From the NCBI GenBank assembly GCA_963764465.1, contig CAVXSO010000006.1, positions 248,001-312,000 on the forward strand: DNA of 64,000 bases, read 5' to 3'. Below, in pieces: positions 16,891 through 25,661 of this stretch (positions within the stretch are counted from its first letter, which is position 1; the number at the start of each line of letters is the position of its first letter). The translations under genes were made by a program, and so were the position numbers. The notes under the pieces are model-generated. The model ran no database searches and was not told the DNA's origin. It was given only the letters and a program-made list of their open reading frames with translations. This stretch comes from JAJXXT01 sp963764465. Its GTDB lineage: Bacteria; Pseudomonadota; Alphaproteobacteria; Acetobacterales; Acetobacteraceae.

Positions 16891-18033
16891 TCAGCGCAGC
16901 GCCTCGCGCGCGACCGTCGCGAGCCAGGCGCTGGCCGCCGGCAGCACGGCGTCGTTGAAGTCGTAGCGCGGCGAATGCAGTTCCCGCCCGTCGCTGTCCG
17001 GCCCGTTGCCGATCCAGGCGAAGGCGCCGGGCTTCTCGCGCAGGTACCAGGCGAAATCCTCCCCGGTCATCGCCGGCGGGATGTCGCGGCGCAGCGCCAG
17101 CCCGGCGCGCCCGGCCGCCGCCGCCGCGAGATCGGCCTCCGGCCCGGTGTTGATGGTTGCCCCCACGCCGTAATGCAGACCGACCTCGATCGCGACGTCG
17201 CAGGTGGTGGCGATGCCGGCGGCGGCGCGCCGCACGCCCGCGTCGAGCACGTCGCGGACGTGGTCGCGGTAGTAGCGCAGCGTGCCGCGCAGGCTCACGC
17301 GCGATGGGATCTGGTTGGCTGCCGAGCCACCCTCGATGACGCCGAGGCTGATCACCGCGGATTCCAGCGGATCGACGTTACGCGCGACGATCGATTGCAG
17401 CGCCACGATGAGGTGACCCGCGGCGACGATCGGGTCGCGCGTGAAATGCGGCAGCGCCGCGTGGCCCGCCGCACCCTCGATGTCGAAGGAGAGCCGCGCG
17501 CCGGCCGCCATCACCGGCCCGTCATGCACCGCGACCGTGCCGGCCTCGAGCCCTGGCCAGTTGTGGTAGCCAAAGATGCGCTCCATCGGGAAGCGCCGGA
17601 ACAACCCGTCCGCGATCATCGCCTTTGCCCCGCCGCCGCCTTCCTCCGCCGGCTGGAACACCAGGTGCACGGTACCGGACCAGTCGGGATCGGCCAGGAG
17701 CAGCGCCGCGGCGCCGAGCAGGCTCGTCGTGTGCCCGTCATGCCCGCATGCGTGCATCACGCCGGGATTGGTGGAGGCGTGGGGCAGGCCGGTTGCCTCG
17801 GTGATCGGCAGCGCGTCCATGTCCGCGCGCAGGCCGACGGCGCGGTTGGAACTGCCGCGCGCGATGGTGGCGACGATGCCGTTCCGGCCGATGTCACGCT
17901 GATGCGCGATGCCCATCTCGGTGAGCCGCTCGGAAACGAAGGCCGCGGTCGCTTCCTCGTGCAGGGTGAGGCCGGGATTGGCGTGCAGGTGGCGGCGCCA
18001 GGCGGTGAGCCGGGCCAGGAGTTCACTGTCCAT
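16891..18033 (-). CDS. M20 family metallo-amidohydrolase
   Basis: A 380-residue peptidase M20 protein of the hippurate hydrolase/N-acyl-amino-acid amidohydrolase group. Metal-binding motifs are GLRADMDALPI, MHACGHDGHT, VFQPAEEGGGG with the catalytic Glu pair, GYHNWPG, and the C-terminal MTGEDFAWYL. The dimerisation domain begins around AGAARLSFDIEGAAGHAALPH. These enzymes remove acyl or aryl groups from amino acids in the cytoplasm. The ATG at 18033 has a weak ribosome site. The DUF4864 gene follows without gap. Specific substrate cannot be told. Confidence 0.88.
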   Translation of the reverse strand: MDSELLARLTAWRRHLHANPGLTLHEEATAAFVSERLTEMGIAHQRDIGRNGIVATIARGSSNRAVGLRADMDALPITEATGLPHASTNPGVMHACGHDGHTTSLLGAAALLLADPDWSGTVHLVFQPAEEGGGGAKAMIADGLFRRFPMERIFGYHNWPGLEAGTVAVHDGPVMAAGARLSFDIEGAAGHAALPHFTRDPIVAAGHLIVALQSIVARNVDPLESAVISLGVIEGGSAANQIPSRVSLRGTLRYYRDHVRDVLDAGVRRAAAGIATTCDVAIEVGLHYGVGATINTGPEADLAAAAAGRAGLALRRDIPPAMTGEDFAWYLREKPGAFAWIGNGPDSDGRELHSPRYDFNDAVLPAASAWLATVAREALR

Positions 18034-18215
18034 CCGTTTATCATCCCACAAAGTCCGGGGTTTACCAGTGGGTGCTGCGCCTGTTACGGGCCAGTCGTGA
18101 CGCTCATGCAAGAAAATCCGTCAAACCGCCTGTTTTGCCGCTTTCTTGCCACGAGTTGGAGCGAGAGTCCCATCCGTTGGGACGATCCCCCAGAAGGACG
18201 GAAATCGGAGGACGA

Positions 18216-19698
18216 ATGACGCGGCTGGTCGTGGTTTCGAACCGCGTGCCCGTGCCCTCGACCGGCCAGCAGGCCGGCGGGCTCGCCGTGGCGCTCGACG
18301 GCTTGATGGAAAAGCGTGGGGGGCTGTGGTTCGGCTGGTCCGGCCAGATCGCCGAGAACGGCCGCGCGGCGCTGGCCGCGGTCGAGACGCAGGCGGGGGT
18401 GGACTATGTCACCATCGACCTGTCGCGCGAAGAACACGACCGCTACTACAACAACTTTTCCAACGGCGTGCTGTGGCCGCTGTTCCACACGCTGCCGGAG
18501 CTGATGCGCTACGACCGGCGCGACGCCGCCTGCTATCGCGCGGTCAACGAACGCTTCGCCACCTCCCTGATGCCGCTGGTGCGCCCCGACGACCTGATCT
18601 GGGTGCACGACTACCAGCTGCTGGCACTCGCGGCCTGCCTGCGCGCCAAGGGGGTCGCCAACCCGATCGGCTTCTTCCTGCACGTGCCCTTCGCGGCGCC
18701 GGACGTGCTGGGGCAGGCACCGGAAGTGGCGGGGCTGGTGCGCGACATGCTCGCGGCCGACCTCATCGGCTTCCAGACCGATAATGATATGGGCAATTTC
18801 ATGGCGGCCGCGACCCAGCTTGCCGGCGCCGCGCGCCTCGCCTCCGGCAGCCTGTTCTTCGGCGGGCGGCGCATCCGCCTCGGCGTGTTTCCAGTCGAGA
18901 TCTCGGCCGAGAGCTTCGCGCGCACCGCGGCGGCGATGGCGGGCGAGGCGGGCGGGCAGCGCCTGCGCGAGAGTTCTGGCGGGACAGGATCTCATCCTCG
19001 GCATCGACCGGCTCGATCCCACCAAGGGGCTGATGCAGCGCCTCGAGGGCTTTCGCCGCCTGTTCGAGCGTCATCCGGCGATGCTCGGCCGCGTCACGAT
19101 GCTCCAGATCGCCGCCACCTCACGCAAGGACGTGGGCAGCTACCGCAACCTGCGCGCCGCGATGGAGGCGGAGGCCGGCAGCATCAACGCCGATCTCGGC
19201 ACGGCGGACTGGCAGCCCTTGCGCATCGTCAGCCGTGCTACCGATCGCGCGCAGGTCGCGGGATATATGCGGCTGGCCCGCGTCGGCCTCGTCACGCCCC
19301 TGCGCGACGGCATGAATCTGGTCGCCAAGGAATACGTCGCGGCCCAGGACCCGGCCGATCCCGGCGTGCTGGTGCTCTCCCGCTTCGCGGGCGCCGCGCG
19401 CCAGCTCGAGGCCGCGCTGCTGGTCAACCCGCACGACCCGGACGCGATGGCGGACGCGATGGAAACGGCGCTGACCATGGCGCGCAGCGAGCGCCAGGCG
19501 CGCTGGCGGGCGCTTTGGGCGGCGATCGAGAACCGCTCGCCGGCACTGTGGGGGCGCAGCTTCGTCGCCAGCCTGCTCCGCGCCGTGGCGCGCGGGACCC
19601 CGAAGCCGGAGCAGCGCGCCAACCTGGAGCGGACCAGCCTGGAGCATCCGGTGCTGCTGCCCGCGACCGAGGACGCCGAGGCGCGGGTTCTGCATTGA
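18216..19698 (+). pseudogene. otsA: Trehalose-6-phosphate synthase, frameshifted by one extra base
   Basis: A glycosyltransferase family 20 enzyme that makes trehalose 6-phosphate from UDP-glucose and glucose 6-phosphate. The first part (to about residue 252) has NRVP, the WVHDYQL motif and GFFLHVPF. At 18974-18975 one T too many breaks the frame; the correct continuation LAGQDLILGIDRLDPTKG begins in the next frame and runs through LVTPLRDGMNLVAKEY and DPGVLVLSRFAGAA to the end. Removing one T gives an uninterrupted protein of 493 residues. GGAGG precedes the ATG at 18216. No otsB is near. Because all motifs are otherwise intact, a sequencing error is as likely as recent inactivation. Confidence 0.85.
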
Positions 19699-19703
19699 CG
19701 CGC

Positions 19704-20204
19704 ATGGCGGTCCTGTTCGCGGCCTCGCTGTTCGCGGGGACCGCGCTGGCGCAAGGAACCGGCTTGCCAGGAACCAGCCTGCCGGGCATGGGCGTGCCCG
19801 GCGCGGGAATCCCGGGACTGGGAACCGGGGACAGCACCAACCCGTCCAACCGTTCGGAGCAGGCGCCGGGCACGTCCACCAACAACGCGCCGAGTTCCAG
19901 GCTTTATACCGGCACCGGCCTGCCGCCGCTGCCCGGCAGCCGCATGGCAATCACATGCCCGACCGTGCACGGCGGACGACTGCTCGTCAGCTCCGATGTC
20001 TATAACGGTTCGCCAATCCGCGGGACGCTGATGCCGCAGCATGGCGGCAAATGGAGCCTGCCGCCGCATGACTGGCCGGGCGACGCCTACTTCATCAGCT
20101 GCGAATACGGCTACGACCGTCCGCCGCTTGGTATCCGCCTGCCGCAGCATGTGCGCGCATGCGAGCGACCGAAGGACGACCCGATGCAGGTGAGCTGCCG
20201 GTAG
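19704..20204 (+). CDS. Small exported protein, possibly STY0301 family
   Basis: A 166-residue protein with a signal peptide ending in GTALAQ. Then comes a low-complexity Gly/Pro segment with repeats of the type LPGTSLPGMGVPGAG, a Ser/Asn-rich linker, and a ~90-residue domain containing four Cys, starting MAITCPTV, with VYNGSPIRGTLMPQ, and ending MQVSCR. The Cys spacing and the pattern YFISCEYG recall STY0301-family exported proteins, but the match is weak. The start is 5 bp past otsA; a TTG at 19695 overlapping the otsA stop could also serve. Function unknown. Confidence 0.6.
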   Translation: MAVLFAASLFAGTALAQGTGLPGTSLPGMGVPGAGIPGLGTGDSTNPSNRSEQAPGTSTNNAPSSRLYTGTGLPPLPGSRMAITCPTVHGGRLLVSSDVYNGSPIRGTLMPQHGGKWSLPPHDWPGDAYFISCEYGYDRPPLGIRLPQHVRACERPKDDPMQVSCR

Positions 20205-20282
20205 CGGCGTCCGATAGCCCCTTCGGACCACGAGCGCGTGACGCCAACCGAGCGCTCCGCGCGCCGCCCGGCTCCGAGCGCG

Positions 20283-20559
20283 CCTCGATCTCAAAGAGCC
20301 GGCGCCAAGCCGGCGAATATCTGGCGACCTTCTCCGGATCGAGGGCGACGCCGATCCCCGGGGACATCGGGATTTCGAGGCAGCCTTCGCCGTCGAGCCT
20401 GAAGCGCTGGGTAAGACGTCCATCGACATAGGCGCTGGCACCGATGAACTCGACCACCTCGGTGTTCGGCATTGCCGCCGCGATCTGAAGGTCCGCGGCG
20501 ACGCCGACCGCCGTGTTCCAGCCGTGCCCGACGTAGCGAACGCCGAACTCCAGGGTCAT
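20283..20559 (-). pseudogene. Remnant of an enolase-superfamily (mandelate racemase/muconate lactonizing) gene
   Basis: About 90 codons encode the C-terminal end of an MR/MLE-family dehydratase: HGWNTAVGVAADLQIAAAMP, then VVEF, LRLDGEG-like RFRLDGEGCLEIPMSPG and IGVALDPEKVARYS. The barrel and metal-binding residues are absent, and no stop follows at the expected place; the frame runs on to 20095 through unrelated sequence, antisense to the preceding gene. Upstream the beta-lactamase-like gene ends immediately. This is a truncated relic filling the 424-bp gap between 20204 and 20629. Confidence 0.65.
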
Positions 20560-20628
20560 CCATGCGGTGCGACGCTGCCCGCCTATGCCGCCGGCCGTCG
20601 TGACGGGCCTCCGCATCTCTCGGTGCGG

Positions 20629-21732
20629 CTATTGTCCGGCCAATGCCGCATACGCGGCCGTCTCGAATGCCACGAGGGTCGCCAGCGCGGCCGGGTCAGC
20701 GAACGGGTAGAACTGCATCAGCACCACGCCTGCGAGATCGTTTTCCCGGTCGGCCCAGAAATAAGTGTTCGCGATGCCGGCCCAGGTGAGGCTCCCCGCC
20801 GCGCGTCCGGTGGGCAAGGGCTTCGGGTTGATCGCTCCGGCGAGGCTCCAGCCTGCGTCCATGCCGGGAAACAACTCGGCGGCCAGCGTGATCTCCGGTT
20901 GCACCGGGCGCATCGGCCCGGCCGCCAGGCCCGGCGAGATGCCCGGCAGTTGGTTGCTGAACAACAGCTCCACCGTCTCCGGCCGCAGCACCTGCACGCC
21001 GTCAAGGGCGCCAGCGCCAAGCAGCATGCGCAGGAAGCGGCAGTAATCCGGTCCATCCCCGCAAAGCCCCGCGCCCCCCTGGAAGAACTCGCGGTTTTTG
21101 GGCGGTTCGTGCTGTATCGTAACGAAGTTGCCGTCGGGCTGGCGCGCATGGACACTGAGCCGGTCATCCGGGAACTCGTAGCCCGTACTCGTCATGCCGA
21201 GCGGCGCAAGCACGGCATCGTGGACAAAATCCTCGAACGCCTGGCCAGAGGCGGCGGCGACCGCTTTCGCGACCCAGTCCGTGTTGATGCCATATTCCCA
21301 TTGCGTACCGGCATCGAACAGCGCGACCGGCCGGCGCGGCGGGCGGAGCTGCGACCACCGCAGGATGCGCTCGTCGAAGAATGGATAGCCGAATCCCGCG
21401 GTGTGGGTCAGCAGGTGTCTGAGCGTGATTGCTACCCGCGACGGGCGCAGCATCGGCTCGCCGGCCGCGTCGAAACCCTCCAGCACCTGCGGGGCCACAA
21501 GTTCTTCCACCAGCGCGCCCAGCGGCGCGTCGAGGGAGAGCTTGCCGCGCTCCACCAGCACCATCGCCGCGACGGAGGTCACGGCCTTGGACATCGAGGC
21601 GAGGAAGGCGCGGCTCTGCGTCGTGGCCGCACCCGCCGCGCCCTGCCACAGCATGCCGTCGCGTCGCGCCAAGAAGCCGGCGATCGCCGGGACCGGGGCG
21701 GCGTCCAGCGCCGCCCTCAGCGCTTGCGTCAT
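20629..21732 (-). CDS. Serine hydrolase, beta-lactamase class C/esterase fold
   Basis: A 367-residue protein of the beta-lactamase-related serine hydrolases. SMSK (46-49) gives the nucleophilic Ser and Lys, RHLLTHTAGFGY is the conserved helix, and the Tyr of EYGINTDW (about 147) is the expected base. No signal peptide is present, so it is probably a cytoplasmic esterase or amidase, not an antibiotic-degrading beta-lactamase. Its start overlaps the stop of the gamma-glutamyltransferase gene (ATGA, 21732-21729). The pair may process amide- or peptide-containing substrates together; that is inference. Confidence 0.85.
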   Translation of the reverse strand: MTQALRAALDAAPVPAIAGFLARRDGMLWQGAAGAATTQSRAFLASMSKAVTSVAAMVLVERGKLSLDAPLGALVEELVAPQVLEGFDAAGEPMLRPSRVAITLRHLLTHTAGFGYPFFDERILRWSQLRPPRRPVALFDAGTQWEYGINTDWVAKAVAAASGQAFEDFVHDAVLAPLGMTSTGYEFPDDRLSVHARQPDGNFVTIQHEPPKNREFFQGGAGLCGDGPDYCRFLRMLLGAGALDGVQVLRPETVELLFSNQLPGISPGLAAGPMRPVQPEITLAAELFPGMDAGWSLAGAINPKPLPTGRAAGSLTWAGIANTYFWADRENDLAGVVLMQFYPFADPAALATLVAFETAAYAALAGQ

Positions 21733-23519
21733 CGCCCTACCGCGTAGCCCTGCATGCCGCGAGGGTTGGCGCCCGCGAAGATCTGCCCGTCATCCTCCAG
21801 CCGTGCCGCGGAAAGCCGCCCTTCGCTCCATTCGCCGCCCATCTCCGCATCGTGCCCGCGCGCCTTCAGTGCCGCCAGCACCGCCGGCGGATAGCGGCCC
21901 TCGATCACCACGCGGCCAGGCTTGGCGAGCCTCGGCCAGAAGCTGTTGTTCCAGTGCTCCGTATGGAACGAAGGCGCATCGATCGCCTCCTGAATGGTCA
22001 TGCGGTGATGCAGGATGCGCAGGTACATGATCGGCTGCCACTGGTCCTGCTGGTCGCCGCCCGGTGTACCGAAGCTCATCCATGCCTTGCCGTCGCGCAG
22101 CGCCATGCTGGGCGAGAGCGTGGTGCGCGGGCGCTTGCGCGGCGCGATCGAGTTCGGCAGCCCGGGTGCGGCCCAGAAGATCTGCCCGCGCGTGGACAGC
22201 GGGAAGCCCAGTGCCGGCACCACCGGCGAGGAATGCAGCCAGCCACCCGAGGGCGTGGCGCTCACCATGTTGCCGTCGCGGTCGATCACGTCGATGTGGC
22301 ACGTATCACCGCCCACCGTGCCAAGCCGCGCGACGGTCGGCTCGCCAGTGCCGGCGGCCATGATCTCGGGCGCCTTGATCCGCGCGAGATGCGAGAGGTC
22401 GTTGGAGAAACCCTCGATGCTGCCAGGCCGCATTGCCAGGCTCGCGGCCTCGCCGATCAGCTTGCGGCGCTGCGCGTTGTATTCCTCCGAAAGCAGCGTA
22501 CCCAGCGGAACCTTCACGAAATCAGGGTCGCCGTAGAACGCCTCACGGTCGGCGAAGACGAGCTTCAGCCCCTCCACCACGGTGTGGACGAAATCCGCGC
22601 CCAGCGGGTCCATCGCCGCGATATCGACCCCGCGCAGCAGTGCCAGCAGCTGCAGGAAGGCCGGCCCCTGGCTCCACGCGCCGCACTTCAGCAGCGTATG
22701 ACCGGCATAATCGAGCGACACCGGGTCCTCCACCGTCGCCTGCCAGCGCGCCATGTCGTCCGCCGTCAGCAGCCCGCGATGCCGCCTCCCGGAGCAGTCC
22801 AGCAACTCGTTCGCGGCGTAGAACTTCCCCGCGGCCTCGGCCACGAAGCCCTGGTAGAAACAGCGCCGCGCCGCATCGATGCGCGCCTCGCGCGACGGTC
22901 CGTTGCATTCCTTCAACAACCGTTCCCAGCAATCGGCGAGCGCGGGCCGCGCGAACAGGCTGCCCACCGCCGGTACCTCGCCATGCGGCAGGAACACGGC
23001 GGCCGAAGTCGGCCAGTATTCCTCGAACAATGGACGAACGGATTCGATCGCGGCCGGGATCCGCGCCACGATATGGATGCCGCGCCGGGCATAGTAGATG
23101 GCATAGGACAGCACGTCCGCCACCTCCATCGTCCCCCAGTCGCGCAGCAGCACCATCCACGCGTCGAAGGCTCCCGGTACCACCGCGGGCAGCAGCCCGG
23201 TACCCGGTACCAGGTCCAGCCCGAGTGCCGCGAAATGCTCCGGCGTCGCGGCGCCCGGCGCGACACCCTGGCCGCAGATCACGTGCTGCGTGGCCCCCTT
23301 GGCATCATGCAGGATGATCGGCGCGTCACCGCCCGGTCCGTTCAGGTGCGGCTCGGCCACGTGCAGCACGAAGGCCGAGGCCACCGCCGCGTCCGCCGCG
23401 TTGCCGCCCCGTTCCAGCACTGCCATGCCCACCTGGCTGGCGATCCAGTGCGTGGTGGCGACGGCGCCGAACGTGGCGGCAATCTCGGGGCGGGTGGTGA
23501 AGGACGGGGTGGTGGCCAT
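21729..23519 (-). CDS. Gamma-glutamyltransferase family protein
   Basis: A 596-residue Ntn-hydrolase of the gamma-glutamyltranspeptidase family. It would be autocleaved before Thr406 in GGDTCHIDVIDRDGNMVS to form two subunits. GLKLVFADREAFYGDP and SATPSGGW support the family. The usual nucleophile motif is TTH; here it is TCH. No signal peptide is visible, unlike periplasmic Ggt, so the protein may be a cytoplasmic acylase or oxamate-type amidohydrolase. It is the first gene of a two-gene unit with the serine hydrolase and is divergent from phnN. A GGAG lies 12 bases before the ATG. Confidence 0.87.
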   Translation of the reverse strand: MATTPSFTTRPEIAATFGAVATTHWIASQVGMAVLERGGNAADAAVASAFVLHVAEPHLNGPGGDAPIILHDAKGATQHVICGQGVAPGAATPEHFAALGLDLVPGTGLLPAVVPGAFDAWMVLLRDWGTMEVADVLSYAIYYARRGIHIVARIPAAIESVRPLFEEYWPTSAAVFLPHGEVPAVGSLFARPALADCWERLLKECNGPSREARIDAARRCFYQGFVAEAAGKFYAANELLDCSGRRHRGLLTADDMARWQATVEDPVSLDYAGHTLLKCGAWSQGPAFLQLLALLRGVDIAAMDPLGADFVHTVVEGLKLVFADREAFYGDPDFVKVPLGTLLSEEYNAQRRKLIGEAASLAMRPGSIEGFSNDLSHLARIKAPEIMAAGTGEPTVARLGTVGGDTCHIDVIDRDGNMVSATPSGGWLHSSPVVPALGFPLSTRGQIFWAAPGLPNSIAPRKRPRTTLSPSMALRDGKAWMSFGTPGGDQQDQWQPIMYLRILHHRMTIQEAIDAPSFHTEHWNNSFWPRLAKPGRVVIEGRYPPAVLAALKARGHDAEMGGEWSEGRLSAARLEDDGQIFAGANPRGMQGYAVGR

Positions 23520-23640
23520 GCGGCATTTTCTCCGGCGTTTCGACGGAAGCTAGGACCAATACACCGGTTGCGGAAGCCGCCCCACGACCATGGCAGTCAC
23601 CCGCCTTGGCGCCAGGCGCGCGACGCGGCATGAGAGACGC

Positions 23641-24192
23641 ATGGTCGGAGCGGGCACGCTGGTGCTGGTCGTGGGTCCCTCGGGGGCCGGCAAGGACACG
23701 CTGATGGCGCTCGCCCGCGAGACGCTTGCCGGCGACGAGCGTTATGTCTTCGTCCGCCGTGAGATCACCCGCCCAGCGGAGGCCGGTGGCGAGGACCACC
23801 AATCTGTCTCGCGTGAGGAGTATGCCGCCCGCCACAACACGTACGCGCTGGCATGGGAGGCGCACGGCCTCGGCTATGGCATCCCCGGTGCGATCGCCAC
23901 CGACCTTGCTTCGGGGCGCGTCGTCGTCGCCAATGTCAGTCGTACCGTGATCGGGGAAGCCGCGACGCGGTTCGCCGTCCTGGTGCTGGAAATCACCGCC
24001 TCGCCCGAGGTGCTCGCGATCCGGCTCGCCGCGCGGGGCCGGGAGGACGCGGCGGACCGGGCCCGCCGCCTCGCGCGCCGCGTGGCGCTGCCACGAGGGG
24101 TTGCTTCGGCCCGTGTCCTCAACGATGGCGCAATCGAGGACGGCGTTGCCGCCGTGCTCGCGACCCTCCGGAGCCTCCCCGCGCCGCGTTGA
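23641..24192 (+). CDS. phnN: Ribose 1,5-bisphosphate phosphokinase PhnN
   Basis: A 183-residue P-loop kinase of the guanylate-kinase fold. The Walker A is GPSGAGKDT, followed by VRREITRPAEAGGEDH and the NVSRTVIGEA region. PhnN converts ribose 1,5-bisphosphate to PRPP, the last step of the C-P lyase pathway. The ATG at 23641 gives the usual length and has a GAGAG site; an ATG at 23590 would add 17 residues. It lies away from the main phn operon and on the other strand, separated by a CoA-transferase. It may still be controlled with them, but no PhnF-like dyad is seen upstream. Confidence 0.88.
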   Translation: MVGAGTLVLVVGPSGAGKDTLMALARETLAGDERYVFVRREITRPAEAGGEDHQSVSREEYAARHNTYALAWEAHGLGYGIPGAIATDLASGRVVVANVSRTVIGEAATRFAVLVLEITASPEVLAIRLAARGREDAADRARRLARRVALPRGVASARVLNDGAIEDGVAAVLATLRSLPAPR

Positions 24193-24260
24193 CCCAGGTC
24201 ATGGCGCATTCGTCCAGCCTGTCCATGCTGGTGGCAGCGGCAGGGAAGGCGGGTGGTGTC

Positions 24261-24926
24261 ATGCGCAAGATGATCACGCTGGAGGGGGCGGTGGAGCTGA
24301 TCCCAGACGGCGCCTCCTTGATGATCGGCGGCTTCCTGGGAATCGGGTCGCCGCACCGGCTGATCGGCGAGTTGGTGCGGCAGGGCCGCAGGAAACTCAC
24401 CGTCATCGCCAACGACAGCGGGCGCCCCGGCTTCGGTATCGGCAAGCTGATCGACGCCAAGGCGGTCGCCAGGCTGATCACCTCGCATATCGGCACCAAC
24501 CCGGTCACCCAACAGCAGGTCATCGCGGGCGACCTGAAGCTCGAGCTGGTGCCCCAGGGCACGCTCGCCGAGCGCATCAGGTCCGCGGGCTTCGGCCTTG
24601 GCGGCGTGCTCACGCCCACCGGCCTCGGCACCAGCGTCGAGGACGGCAAGCGAACGATCGAGATCGACGGCAAGACCTGGCTGCTCGACCTGCCGATCGC
24701 GGCGGACTTCGCGCTGATCGCCGCCCAACGCGCCGACTACCGCTGCAACCTCGACTACGCGATGACGGCGCGGAACTTCAACCCGATCATGGCGATGGCC
24801 GGCGGCACGGTCATCGCGGAGGCGGCCACGATCGTCCCGGTCGGGGTGATCCCGCCGGACGAGGTCGTGACGCCTGGCGTGCTGGTCAAACATCTCGTGC
24901 GGAGGGAGGCACCTCATGCCTGCTAA
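24261..24926 (+). CDS. 3-oxoacid CoA-transferase subunit A
   Basis: A 221-residue alpha subunit of a family I CoA-transferase, close in pattern to AtoD. It shows LMIGGFLGIGSPHRLI, ITSHIGTNPVTQQQ, GAGLGG-like SAGFGLGGVLTPTG and ARNFNPIMA. With subunit B it moves CoA from an acyl-CoA to acetoacetate or another 3-oxoacid. The ATG at 24261 aligns with the family; one at 24201 is possible. It overlaps subunit B by 11 bp. It may handle acids released by the nearby aromatic or fatty-acid routes; substrate is not deducible. Confidence 0.88.
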   Translation: MRKMITLEGAVELIPDGASLMIGGFLGIGSPHRLIGELVRQGRRKLTVIANDSGRPGFGIGKLIDAKAVARLITSHIGTNPVTQQQVIAGDLKLELVPQGTLAERIRSAGFGLGGVLTPTGLGTSVEDGKRTIEIDGKTWLLDLPIAADFALIAAQRADYRCNLDYAMTARNFNPIMAMAGGTVIAEAATIVPVGVIPPDEVVTPGVLVKHLVRREAPHAC

Positions 24927-25587
24927 AATCTGGGACGCCAAGGAAGTGATCGCCCGCCGCATCGCGATGGAGCTGACCGACGGCAGTCTGGTCAACCTCG
25001 GCATCGGCCTGCCAACGCTGGTGAGCCATTTCCTGCCCGCGGGCCTCGATGTGTGGTTCCAGACCGAGAACGGCCTGATCGGCGTCGACCCGCTACCAGA
25101 GGAAGGGGCGGTGGACGAATACCTCTCGGATGCCGGCGGACGCTTCATCGGTGCGGTGCCGGGGGCCGCGAGCTTCGACAGTTGCATGTCGTTCGGCCTG
25201 ATTCGCGGCGGGCATCTGGACGTCACCGTCCTCGGCGGTCTGCAAGTGGACGAGAAGGGCCAGCTCGCCAACTGGATGATCCCGGGCAAGATGATCCCGG
25301 GCATGGGAGGGGCGATGGATCTGGTGACTGGTGCGCGGCGGGTCATCGTCGCAATGACCCATACCGCCAAGGGTGAGGCGAAGGTCGTGCGTAAATGCTC
25401 GCTGCCGCTCACCTCGGTCCGGCGCGTCGATCTCGTCGTGACGGAACTGGCCGTGCTCGCGCCCACCGCGAGAGGGCTGGAACTGCGTGAGCACGCGCCC
25501 GGTGTCAGCGTCGAGCAGATTGTCGCGGCCACGGAAGCGCGGTTGATCGTGCCGGACGCGGTGCCGGAGATGAACCTTCCCGCCTGA
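24916..25587 (+). CDS. 3-oxoacid CoA-transferase subunit B
   Basis: A 223-residue beta subunit of the same transferase. The catalytic Glu is in QTENGLIG, which forms the glutamyl-CoA thioester, and GLIRGGHLDVTVLGGLQVD and PGKMIPGMGGAMDLV are the conserved binding loops. The start lies inside the 3' end of subunit A, so translation is coupled. Followed after 23 bp by a palindromic repeat that could end transcription. Confidence 0.9.
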   Translation: MPAKIWDAKEVIARRIAMELTDGSLVNLGIGLPTLVSHFLPAGLDVWFQTENGLIGVDPLPEEGAVDEYLSDAGGRFIGAVPGAASFDSCMSFGLIRGGHLDVTVLGGLQVDEKGQLANWMIPGKMIPGMGGAMDLVTGARRVIVAMTHTAKGEAKVVRKCSLPLTSVRRVDLVVTELAVLAPTARGLELREHAPGVSVEQIVAATEARLIVPDAVPEMNLPA

Positions 25588-25610
25588 GGTTGCCCTGGAT
25601 ACCGAGTTTT

Positions 25611-25661
25611 CTAGAGCAAGAAATCCGACCGGATTTTCCATCCGGCCGGGTATTGCTCTAG
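25611..25661. repeat. Dispersed palindromic repeat, copy 2
   Basis: A 51-bp element whose outer arms CTAGAGCAA (25611-25619) and TTGCTCTAG (25653-25661) are perfect complements, with an inner pair around CCGACCGGAT and ATCCGGCCGG. It is related to 16421-16472. It lies between convergent genes and its right end supplies the TAG stop of the 2H phosphoesterase gene (25658-25660). Similar mobile palindromes occur at gene ends in other alphaproteobacteria. Confidence 0.8.

Noticed and set aside
18140..18215. EcfG-type general stress promoter before otsA
   Set aside because: A GGAGC and a CGTT occur but the spacing is about 12 bases rather than 16-17.
20629..21732. Antibiotic-resistance beta-lactamase
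   Set aside because: The fold and SxxK motif match, but there is no signal peptide and the neighbour is a gamma-glutamyltransferase; an esterase/amidase is more likely.
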